The notes beneath the pieces were generated by a model. The model saw only the letters and a list, made by a program, of their open reading frames with translations, made no database searches and was not told the DNA's origin. The position numbers and the translations under genes are program-made. From positions 1-64,000 of the forward strand of contig CAMBRK010000004.1 in assembly GCA_945870185.1 (NCBI GenBank): a DNA stretch of 64,000 bases, in the 5' to 3' direction. The stretch is from Aureispira sp. CCB-QB1. Its GTDB lineage: Bacteria > Bacteroidota > Bacteroidia > Chitinophagales > Saprospiraceae. Positions 46,538-54,688 of the stretch are shown here, in pieces (position 1 is the stretch's first letter; each line of letters starts with the position of its first letter).

Positions 46538-47770
46538 CTAATGGTTATTGGTGAGATAATAGAGATTAATGATGTGTGTATTAAGATTTCGTTTTTGCTC
46601 AAGGTATTCGCTTTCTATATTTATTGCCTGATTGGTCAGCATGACATATTCCAGGTAATTGATCTGCCCACTGCTAAATTGTTGTTCGGAAACACTACGG
46701 ATTAATCGTGCATTGGGTAAGGCACTCTTTTCGTATTGTTCCAATTGTGCCATAGTTGCATTATAGAGCACATATTTCTCTTGAATTTGAGTATTGATTT
46801 CTGATTTTTTGGCTTCGTACATAGTGGCTTTGACTTCCTCCATCATTTGAGCAGACTGTATAGATGCTCGGATACCTTTTCGGAATATCGGAATGCCTAC
46901 ACCGACCTGAAAACTACTGAATCTGTCGGTACCCTGATAAACTACATTGTCCGCGCCTGTACCTCTAATGCTCACATTTCTATAACCTGCGCTGAGTTCC
47001 GGCCATAACGCTGTTTTTTCTGCCTGAGTCATGGCACGCGCTGTTGTTATTTCTTGTGCCGTCATTTGCAGTACAGGATGCTTTTGTATGGACAGGCTGT
47101 CGTAAAATATATTGTATTTCAAAATGCTAAAACCATTGGTTTGTGGGACATACTTTCGATTGTCATTGATATACCAATTCAACTGCAGGATGACATATTC
47201 CTTCAACTTGCCGACCATGGACACTTGATTGGAGATGTTGAGTTTTTGTTGCTCCGCTGTTGTTTTTTCGAGGACATCTGTTTCGCCTTTTTGCCATCTT
47301 AAAAGTGACTTCTGTACGAATGCGTTGTATAAACTATCCTGATTTTTCAGCAAACTTTCTTTAGCTGTCAGATAATTATACTCCATAAAAATCTGATCCA
47401 ATTGTTGTCTGATCTCGGTTTCACTTAGCTTGAGATAATATTCTGCAGTTTTGACCTGTTGCTGATAGGCTGCAGCCCGACGTTGATAAACTTTCGGCAA
47501 ACTGAATGTCTGTGAAAAACCCAGTCCAGTATCAAAGTAGGTGCTGTTAAATTGCCCCAATTCTGCATTGATTTGCGTCGGTGCAAAATTATAGGCCGTA
47601 TTGACCAGAGCCTGCTGATACTTCACCAAACCGGCATCTGACCTGAGTTTGGCATTGTTGGCTTTTGAAATTTCTACGGCCTTATCAAGATTGATGATTT
47701 CCTGTCCAGATAAATGAAAAGATACCAACCAGATAAAGACAAAGACGATATTTTTTATTGTAAGGTTCAT
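46538..47770 (-). CDS. TolC-family outer-membrane efflux channel (CzcC-like)
   Basis: The 410-residue product has a signal peptide (to HLSGQ, ~22) and two repeats of the outer-membrane-efflux-protein fold with long amphipathic helices (e.g. LDKAVEISKANNAKLRSDAG and SVSEQQFSSGQINYLEYVMLTNQ). It forms the exit duct of the tripartite efflux system. It lies 46 bp after the pump gene and 46 bp before the adaptor gene. Confidence 0.87.
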   Translation of the reverse strand: MNLTIKNIVFVFIWLVSFHLSGQEIINLDKAVEISKANNAKLRSDAGLVKYQQALVNTAYNFAPTQINAELGQFNSTYFDTGLGFSQTFSLPKVYQRRAAAYQQQVKTAEYYLKLSETEIRQQLDQIFMEYNYLTAKESLLKNQDSLYNAFVQKSLLRWQKGETDVLEKTTAEQQKLNISNQVSMVGKLKEYVILQLNWYINDNRKYVPQTNGFSILKYNIFYDSLSIQKHPVLQMTAQEITTARAMTQAEKTALWPELSAGYRNVSIRGTGADNVVYQGTDRFSSFQVGVGIPIFRKGIRASIQSAQMMEEVKATMYEAKKSEINTQIQEKYVLYNATMAQLEQYEKSALPNARLIRSVSEQQFSSGQINYLEYVMLTNQAINIESEYLEQKRNLNTHIINLYYLTNNH

Positions 47771-47815
47771 ACTATTTGTTTTTGTGAATCAATTTTTAAT
47801 GAATGATCATTCCAT

Positions 47816-50800
47816 CTACTTATTTTCATGGTATGGCAATTCAGTCATATCTTCCTTCTCTACACTCTTCTTTTCAAAATGAATGTACAAAATAGGGAGA
47901 ACTATGAGGGTCAAAAACGTAGCGACCATCAGTCCGCCGATCACCACTGTTGCCAAAGGTCTTTGCACTTCTGCGCCAGCACCATTACTGATAGCCATAG
48001 GTAAAAATCCCAGTGAGGCTACAAACGCCGTCATCAATACCGGTCGTAAACGCACCTTTGTCCCCATGAGCACTATCTTTCGCAGATCTTTCCAACCTTC
48101 TTCCCTGAGCCTGTTGAACTCTGCTATAAGGACAATACCGTTGAGCACTGCTACCCCAAACAAAGCAATAAAACCCACTCCAGCACTGATACTGAATGGC
48201 ATACCTCTGAAAGCTAGGAAAAAGATGCCACCAATCGCTGAAAGCGGTATGGCCGAATAAATCAAAAGGCCTTGTCTTACGGAATTGAAGGCAAAAAATA
48301 AGAGTATAAATATCAAAATCAATGACACCGGCACAGCGACCATGAGCCTGTTTTTAGCCTGATTGAGATTTTCAAATGCTCCACCATAAGTGATATAGTA
48401 TCCTGCTGGAAATTTGATTTGGCTATTAACTTTCGTTTGCAATTCGGTTACGATACTTTGTACATCTCTGCCCCTGACATTGAAGCCGACCATAATCCTG
48501 CGTTTGGCATCTTCCCTTTGTATCTGATTAGGTCCGTCTTTGATGGAGACATCAGCCAGTTTGGATAGCGGCACTTGCTGCTCATTTCCAATAGGTATAA
48601 GCAGTTTTTGGGCATCTTCGAGACTTTGACGGGATTCAGATTTTAACCTGACGACCAGGTCAAAACGCTTTTCACCTTCAAATACCATACCTGTACTCTG
48701 TCCTGCAAATGCCATGTTGACCGCTTTGTTGACATCTGCTATACTTATATTGTATTGTGCCAATGCATTTCTGTCATAGGAGATGATGACCTGAGGCACT
48801 CCAGTCACTGCTTCAACATATAGATTCTGTGCTCCTTCCACTTTGTTGACCAATTCGCCAATATGCTTTGCATAATGAGCCAAAGTGTCCAAATCTTCTC
48901 CAAAAATCTTGCACACTACATCCTGTCGCGCTCCGGTCATTAATTCATTGAATCTCATCTGTACTGGATATTGGAATCCTGCCGTGATGCCGGGCACATC
49001 TTCCAGTTCCTTGCTCATTTTTTCGGCCATCTCGTCAAAGGTTTTGGCATTTTTCCACTCTTTCTTAGGTTTCATGATCACCATCATATCGCTGGCCTCC
49101 ATGGGCATAGGATCTGTAGGTACTTCACCACTTCCGATCTTTGTCACCACTTTTTCTACTTCGGGAAATCGTGTCAGAAGAATATGGGCAGCTTTTTGGG
49201 TAAATTCTACTGTGGTATTCAGATTACTACCGGTAAGAACCCTTGTATCTACAGCAAAATCTCCTTCTTCTAGAGCAGGAATAAACTCACCACCCAATCG
49301 GGACATGACCCATACAGCGAGCAAAAACAATACAACTACTCCTGTTATGATAAGCTTCGGGATTTTGACAAAAAATTCAAGACTTCGCTGAAAAATTATT
49401 TCCAGTTTGACCATCATCCTATCCGACCAATTGAGTTCATGTTTCAATTTTTTACTCAATACCAACGTGCTCATCATCGGAATGTAGGTCAAAGAAAGAA
49501 TAAAAGCACCCAAAAGTGCAAAAGCGACTGTTTGGGCCATCGGCATAAACATCTTACCTTCTATACCTTCCAATGTAAAAATAGGCAGATAAACGATGAG
49601 AATAATCACTTGTCCGAATATGGCACTATTCATCATTTTGCCTGCAGAATACTTCACTTCTGTATCCATCTGATGGGATGTCAGTCGCTGTATACCTTGG
49701 TAATGTTTGCTATGTCCTAGCTGATGCATCACCGCTTCGACTATGATCACTGCACCATCTACGATCAACCCAAAATCTAGTGCACCTAAGCTCATTAGAT
49801 TGCCACTGACACCAAAGATATTCATCATAATTATGGCAAATAGCATGGCCAATGGAATAACTGAAGCTACCAAAAGTCCTGCCCTCAGATTGCCCAAAAA
49901 GATGACCAAAACGAAAATGACGATTAAAGCTCCTTCCATCAGATTGGTGGTAACGGTGCTAATGGCATTGTTGACCATTTTGGTACGATCGAGAAAAGGT
50001 TCGATTTCTACACCTTTTGGTAGCGTTTTCCTGATCTGATCTATACGGTCTTTCACATCTTTGATCACTAGACTACTATTCGCACCTTTAAGCATCATCA
50101 CTACGCCTCCGGCTACTTCACCCTGATCATTGTAGGTCACGGCTCCATATCTGGTAGCATTGCCCTCAGTCACTTCTCCTATGTCTCTTATAAGTAATGG
50201 TGTACCAGATACAGATTTGACTGTTATTTTGCCAATATCATCTTTTGAACCAATCAATCCTTCTGTACGAATATAAAGAGCGGTAGCATTTTTTTCAATG
50301 TATCCACCACAGGTATTCTGATTGTTAGCTTCAAGGGCATCGAATACATCATAGATGGTGACCTTATGTGCATTGAGCTTATTGGGATCAACAACGACTT
50401 GGTATTGTTTGAGTTTACCGCCAAAGGATGAAACCTCAGCGATACCTTTGACGCCCATTAACTGCCGACGTACTACCCAATCCTGAATCGTCCTGAGTGA
50501 AGTAGCATCATATTTAGATTCAAATCCTTTTTTGGGTTTGACTACATATTGATAGATCTCTCCCAATCCTGTGGCTACGGGACCCAACTCAGGTATACCG
50601 ATTCCTGGTGGGATTTCTGTTTGTACTTTTTGCAGTCTTTCAGCTACCTGTTGTCTTGCCCAATAAACATCTATCTTATCATCAAAGACCATGGTCACCA
50701 ATGACAAGCCAAATCTCGAAAAGCTTCGGATTTCTTTGAGTCCTGAGATATTACTGTTGGCCTGCTCTATAGGGAAGGTGACCAATCTTTCTATGTCTGT

Positions 50801-50974
50801 TGCCCCAAATGAAGGAGCCTGAGTGATGACAAGTACCTGATTATTAGTGATATCCGGCACAGCATCAATGGGTAATTTTGTGGCTTCGTACGCGCCTACA
50901 GCAATCAATGCTATGGTCATTAAGCCTATAATGAGCTTATTATTTATTGAAAACTCAATAATACGATTTAACAT
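47816..50974 (-). CDS. Heavy-metal RND efflux pump (CusA/CzcA family)
   Basis: The 1052-residue inner-membrane transporter has the typical HME-RND length and signatures. These are the N-terminal helix with GAYEATKLPIDAVPDITN, two large periplasmic loops, and the charged proton-relay helix LGALDFGLIVDGAVIIVEAVM (two Asp and one Glu). A MRFNELMTGARQDVVCKIFGED loop and a repeated second transmembrane half complete it. The RFNELMTG form is nearer CzcA than CusA, so Zn/Co/Cd/Ni export is at least as likely as copper. The three efflux genes are in the order pump - channel - adaptor. Confidence 0.9.
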   Translation of the reverse strand: MLNRIIEFSINNKLIIGLMTIALIAVGAYEATKLPIDAVPDITNNQVLVITQAPSFGATDIERLVTFPIEQANSNISGLKEIRSFSRFGLSLVTMVFDDKIDVYWARQQVAERLQKVQTEIPPGIGIPELGPVATGLGEIYQYVVKPKKGFESKYDATSLRTIQDWVVRRQLMGVKGIAEVSSFGGKLKQYQVVVDPNKLNAHKVTIYDVFDALEANNQNTCGGYIEKNATALYIRTEGLIGSKDDIGKITVKSVSGTPLLIRDIGEVTEGNATRYGAVTYNDQGEVAGGVVMMLKGANSSLVIKDVKDRIDQIRKTLPKGVEIEPFLDRTKMVNNAISTVTTNLMEGALIVIFVLVIFLGNLRAGLLVASVIPLAMLFAIIMMNIFGVSGNLMSLGALDFGLIVDGAVIIVEAVMHQLGHSKHYQGIQRLTSHQMDTEVKYSAGKMMNSAIFGQVIILIVYLPIFTLEGIEGKMFMPMAQTVAFALLGAFILSLTYIPMMSTLVLSKKLKHELNWSDRMMVKLEIIFQRSLEFFVKIPKLIITGVVVLFLLAVWVMSRLGGEFIPALEEGDFAVDTRVLTGSNLNTTVEFTQKAAHILLTRFPEVEKVVTKIGSGEVPTDPMPMEASDMMVIMKPKKEWKNAKTFDEMAEKMSKELEDVPGITAGFQYPVQMRFNELMTGARQDVVCKIFGEDLDTLAHYAKHIGELVNKVEGAQNLYVEAVTGVPQVIISYDRNALAQYNISIADVNKAVNMAFAGQSTGMVFEGEKRFDLVVRLKSESRQSLEDAQKLLIPIGNEQQVPLSKLADVSIKDGPNQIQREDAKRRIMVGFNVRGRDVQSIVTELQTKVNSQIKFPAGYYITYGGAFENLNQAKNRLMVAVPVSLILIFILLFFAFNSVRQGLLIYSAIPLSAIGGIFFLAFRGMPFSISAGVGFIALFGVAVLNGIVLIAEFNRLREEGWKDLRKIVLMGTKVRLRPVLMTAFVASLGFLPMAISNGAGAEVQRPLATVVIGGLMVATFLTLIVLPILYIHFEKKSVEKEDMTELPYHENK

Positions 50975-51217
50975 ATTTGATTATTTAGTCTAAAAAATTA
51001 ATTTTTTCACTAAAAATCAGCAACCTATATGGAAGTATCTATCTGAAAATGTTACAACTCACGGTTTAATAGTATAAAATTACAAATACCTAAAGCAGTA
51101 TAAATAGTTTGTCGAAAGTTTAAACAACGATTTTTCTAACTATTATTTTGATGTAACCTTGAACGATTATACCTTTAAATTTGGACATTATGAGGTTGCC
51201 AATCTAAGAAATTATAT

Positions 51218-51604
51218 TTAGACAAAGCGTGGAGGGTGAAAGATGCCTTGGATTTTGGCATCAGAAAGGTTAAAACGATAACTGGCGTTAATCTTGGTTT
51301 TTACAAAAAAAGAAGTTTCATTTGATCTAATATCCAATACCTTAAATTCATTGAATACAAATAAAGGTAAACTAGTGAAATCAATTACTTTGAAAGGTAG
51401 CTGCATGTCTTTTTCATAATCTGCATCAAACACTATACCTTGCATGTAGTGCATATCTAGGAATTCTCCGATGGTCATGTTGGGCCTTTCATCGAGATGT
51501 TCATAATAATGCACCAATAACAAAGGCACTTTTATCATTTCTTTCATGGGTGTAAAAGAAATGAAACATAAAAAAACCAGCAATTTTGCTATGTATTGCT
51601 TCAT
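51218..51604 (-). CDS. Small exported protein upstream of the metal efflux genes
   Basis: The 128-residue product has an N-terminal hydrophobic signal (MKQYIAKLLVFLCFISFT). A His-rich segment LLVHYYEHLDERPNMTIGEFLDMHYM follows, and the C-terminus is FHPPRFV. I recall similar small proteins next to CzcA-type pumps in Bacteroidota but know no function; the histidines suggest metal binding. A TATCTTTG element (51617-51610) lies just before the ATG, implying an almost leaderless transcript or a later start. The 240-bp gap to the pump gene shows no clear signal. Confidence 0.6.
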   Translation of the reverse strand: MKQYIAKLLVFLCFISFTPMKEMIKVPLLLVHYYEHLDERPNMTIGEFLDMHYMQGIVFDADYEKDMQLPFKVIDFTSLPLFVFNEFKVLDIRSNETSFFVKTKINASYRFNLSDAKIQGIFHPPRFV

Positions 51605-51755
51605 AATTACAAAGATAGGTGATTATTTCATAATTATGTTGTAATAAACTGTTAAAGTGTTATATAGCATCTATAATTATAAAATAAAGATAGACAGCAA
51701 TATTTAAAGACTTTAATTTGAATTAAGTTTTTAGCATGTTAGGACGTTCTAAAAT

Positions 51756-51797
51756 AAAAAGGTGAAGTTTAATGCTTTTACTAAACTTCACCTTTTT
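51756..51797 (-). terminator. Strong intrinsic terminator
   Basis: A perfect 16-bp inverted repeat, AAAAAGGTGAAGTTTA (51756-51771) and TAAACTTCACCTTTTT (51782-51797), with a 10-base loop and T runs on either strand. It lies 18 bases after the PspC gene and would work in both directions. Confidence 0.85.
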
Positions 51798-51814
51798 TTG
51801 ATTATGCTTAAAAC

Positions 51815-54025
51815 TTATAACTTTTCTCCTTCAGGCTTGGATGTATTTTTTGGATTACCCAATATTTTTATATCGAGTTCAGCAGGTATCATTTTTAAGT
51901 TTTGGGATACATGTATCTTAGTATCAGAGTGATCTGATCCGTCTGACTTTACTTCCATGTTATTTACGATGAGTTTATCCGCCTTGATGTCAGCATTCTT
52001 GGATAATGATATGGTCATATTTTCAGCATTTCCTATGAATTCGGCATCTACCAGCCCAGAGATACTAACGTTTAAAGATTTTACAATACCTTCAAATACT
52101 AGCCCACAATCATATCGGTCACCACTAGCTACGATATCGAGCACGTCATCATTGATACCTGATATTGTCGCATCATCCACATCATCTAGTTGTATGAAGT
52201 CCACATTGTTATTGATAGCCAATTCTACGATGATATCTTCAATCTCATAATGTACAGCTTTGTAATTGCCATCAAGACTTATGGTCAAGACATCTCCAAC
52301 TTGTTTTACAACGACTTTGGAAACTTGCTCTTTGGGTCCAAGGATTTGCAATGAATTTTTACTACCACTAGTGATTTTAACATTGACTTGATCTATAAAT
52401 ACTTTACTAAAAGCACCAATATCTACTGTTTTTTTATGATTAACTAGATCTTCGTACTGTGGAGATACTAGTCCGGCTTTGGTCATCATCCATTCTTTGA
52501 TACCTTCGGTGTAAAAATATTCTTCTTTAAAATGCTCATTGCTTCTGATTCGGGACAATGCATTGTCATCAAATCTTACTTTTTTACCTTCGGGAATAAA
52601 AATGGTATAGTGTATACTTTGATTTCTGTATTTTCTGTCTTTAGGGAATGATAAATATCTTGACATAGAAATTACATTGTCATTTACTGTAAGGTCGTTG
52701 TTAACATGTTTTGTATTTTCAATGGCTTGATTTTGGTCATCTCCTTTGGACGTCACCTTTTTTTCAATGTGAACCATACCATCTGCAGACTTACCAATCG
52801 AAAAATTTACATCACGCATGGCCCATTGATCATCTTTTTCGGTAAAAAAACCTCCAAGATGAACACCAAAAGCTTGGTCTAGGCTTTCTTCAGGCATCAC
52901 TATGGAAATTTCATCAGCTAAGATGTTGTGAACAGAGTTTATTTTTTGTTCGTGATAAGAAGAGAATTCGCGCAAAGTACTCATAGAAGCAAATGAGGTC
53001 GTAAAGATTGATACAAACCATATGACCCACAGACCTGTTTTTACATTTTTGTGAATCCTGTATCCGAAAACAGCCCTAGCTACAGAAAGCATCAACCCTA
53101 ATATAGGCAGACCAACAAGGAAAAACAAAGAGCCGATACCTAGGATATTGATAATAGAAGAAGTAGGTCCCATTGCAAAAACTAATGGTGAAGCTATCGT
53201 CAATCCGATGAATGATGCTGCCCATGAAATACCTAACATAGAAAGTATAACTATAGCTGTGAATGTGACTATAGGTTTAAACACCTTTCTTAAAGCTGGT
53301 ATAAATCCACTTACTGCAATTCCAAAAGCATTGACACTGCTGCTTAAGAAAGATTTTGCAGCAAATCCAGAATTTAAATCATCCCCTTTTTTTTTATTTC
53401 CTAGATCTTTGCTCCATTCATTGATTTTGTCACCTAGCTGAGTGAGTTCTTCCTCTACTACTCGAGCTATATTTTCTATGGTAGCCGGCTCGCCTCTCAT
53501 AGCGAGCTTGTCTCCTGTGTTGGACGCTTGGGGTACTAAGGCCCAAAGTACAATATAAGTAATAACTCCTGCGCCAGTAAACATTAGCAACACAAAAAGC
53601 AATCTCACCCATAAAGGATCTTGAATTCCAAAATATGCTGCAATTCCAGAGCACACTCCTGCAAGTTTTTGATCATCAGGGTCTCTAAAGAGTCTTTTTC
53701 CCGTACCTAAGTCAGAAGTGGACTTTTTGGATTTGCCTGAGTATTGATAAGGCTCCGCAATAGGTTCTGCCCCGAAATCTTCAGGTTTTCCCATGACAGT
53801 CACTACCTCATCTACTTCCTTCATGCTAATGATAGCTCGACCTTTGAGATGCTCTTGAAATAACTCTGCCATACGTACTTCGATATCATACAGGATCTCG
53901 TCACATCCGTCCGAAGTGGAGAAATGTTTACGAATAGCATTCAAATATTGCTGTATGTAATTAAATGCGTCTTCATCTATTGCAAATGGATAACCTCCCA
54001 AATTGATATTAAATGTCTTGTTCAT
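51815..54025 (-). CDS. PspC-domain membrane protein with C-terminal head-GIN-like domain
   Basis: About 736 residues from ATG 54025, the first ATG after the PadR stop (4-base gap). A short N-terminal domain (MNKTFNINLGGYPFAID, ~1-75) is followed by a PspC domain with membrane helix (~110-170: KRLFRDPDDQKLAGVCSGIAAYFG). Four more membrane helices lie between ~230 and 360. A C-terminal beta-helix-like DUF2807 domain (~530-710: VDIGAFSKVFIDQVNVKITSG) completes it. Such PadR-PspC pairs are predicted envelope-stress systems in Bacteroidota. The ligand is unknown. Confidence 0.8.
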   Translation of the reverse strand: MNKTFNINLGGYPFAIDEDAFNYIQQYLNAIRKHFSTSDGCDEILYDIEVRMAELFQEHLKGRAIISMKEVDEVVTVMGKPEDFGAEPIAEPYQYSGKSKKSTSDLGTGKRLFRDPDDQKLAGVCSGIAAYFGIQDPLWVRLLFVLLMFTGAGVITYIVLWALVPQASNTGDKLAMRGEPATIENIARVVEEELTQLGDKINEWSKDLGNKKKGDDLNSGFAAKSFLSSSVNAFGIAVSGFIPALRKVFKPIVTFTAIVILSMLGISWAASFIGLTIASPLVFAMGPTSSIINILGIGSLFFLVGLPILGLMLSVARAVFGYRIHKNVKTGLWVIWFVSIFTTSFASMSTLREFSSYHEQKINSVHNILADEISIVMPEESLDQAFGVHLGGFFTEKDDQWAMRDVNFSIGKSADGMVHIEKKVTSKGDDQNQAIENTKHVNNDLTVNDNVISMSRYLSFPKDRKYRNQSIHYTIFIPEGKKVRFDDNALSRIRSNEHFKEEYFYTEGIKEWMMTKAGLVSPQYEDLVNHKKTVDIGAFSKVFIDQVNVKITSGSKNSLQILGPKEQVSKVVVKQVGDVLTISLDGNYKAVHYEIEDIIVELAINNNVDFIQLDDVDDATISGINDDVLDIVASGDRYDCGLVFEGIVKSLNVSISGLVDAEFIGNAENMTISLSKNADIKADKLIVNNMEVKSDGSDHSDTKIHVSQNLKMIPAELDIKILGNPKNTSKPEGEKL

Positions 54026-54029
54026 TTTC

Positions 54030-54374
54030 TTATTGATTTTTTGAATTGTTTTGTGATTGATTGACTGCATGATTGAGTTCGTTCCAGGTTTGAATAAGAC
54101 CTGATAAAAACTCATCTCCATCTGTGGTTATTTGATAATATTTGCGTGGTGGGCCTGATTTAGATTCCTTCCAATTATACTCCAATAAAGCGGCATCTTT
54201 TAATCTATTAAGTAGTGGATAGAGTGTACCTTCTACTACGATAAGCTTAGACTCTTTTAGCTTATTGATGATATCTGTAGGATAGGCTTCTTCCTGAGAG
54301 ATGATCGAGAGTACACACATTTCTAGTACACCCTTCCTCATCTGTGCACGAGTATTTTCTAATTTAAATTCCAT
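54030..54374 (-). CDS. PadR-family transcriptional regulator
   Basis: About 114 residues from ATG 54374 (MEFKLENTRAQMRKGVLEMC), preferred over a longer frame that has extra polar residues. The winged-helix core is clear: CVLSIISQEEAYPTDIINKLKESKLIVVEGTLYPLLNRLKDAALLEYNW, then SGPPRKYYQITTDGDEFL. PadR proteins usually repress their own operon. Three evenly spaced TAGTAC boxes overlap its promoter, which fits autoregulation. Confidence 0.88.
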   Translation of the reverse strand: MEFKLENTRAQMRKGVLEMCVLSIISQEEAYPTDIINKLKESKLIVVEGTLYPLLNRLKDAALLEYNWKESKSGPPRKYYQITTDGDEFLSGLIQTWNELNHAVNQSQNNSKNQ

Positions 54375-54426
54375 TTTAATCGATTTATGATCATCATGAT
54401 CTGTTTTAAATTGTGATTTGATACTG

Positions 54427-54457
54427 CAAAGATACAACTATAAATAGTACTTGGCAA
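54427..54457 (-). promoter_or_regulatory. Promoter of the padR-pspC operon
   Basis: On the minus strand TTG (54457-54455), 20 bases, then TATCTTTG (54434-54427). The transcript would start near 54420, ~45 bases before the ATG. Confidence 0.62.
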
Positions 54458-54484
54458 TACCTAGTACCTGCTTTAGGATAGTAC
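54447..54484. promoter_or_regulatory. Candidate PadR operator: three TAGTAC boxes at 17-bp spacing
   Basis: GTAC occurs at 54447-54450, 54464-54467 and 54481-54484, each as TAGTAC and each exactly 17 bases apart. The first lies between the -33 and -7 elements of the padR promoter. The rest of the 314-bp divergent gap (54375-54688) shows no other strong feature. Confidence 0.6.
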
Positions 54485-54688
54485 TATATACAAACGGACA
54501 GTTTTTATCGACAAATGTCAAAAATGAATAGCTAAAAATTTTTAAGTCAGGTTAAAATTTAGTTAAAATAATGACCATAAAATGAATATTACAAAATTCT
54601 AAATACCTTCGACAAATGAAAATTAACAGATTATATTTTTAGTATTTTTATAATTAATTGACATACTTGCAAAAATTTAAAGACCATT

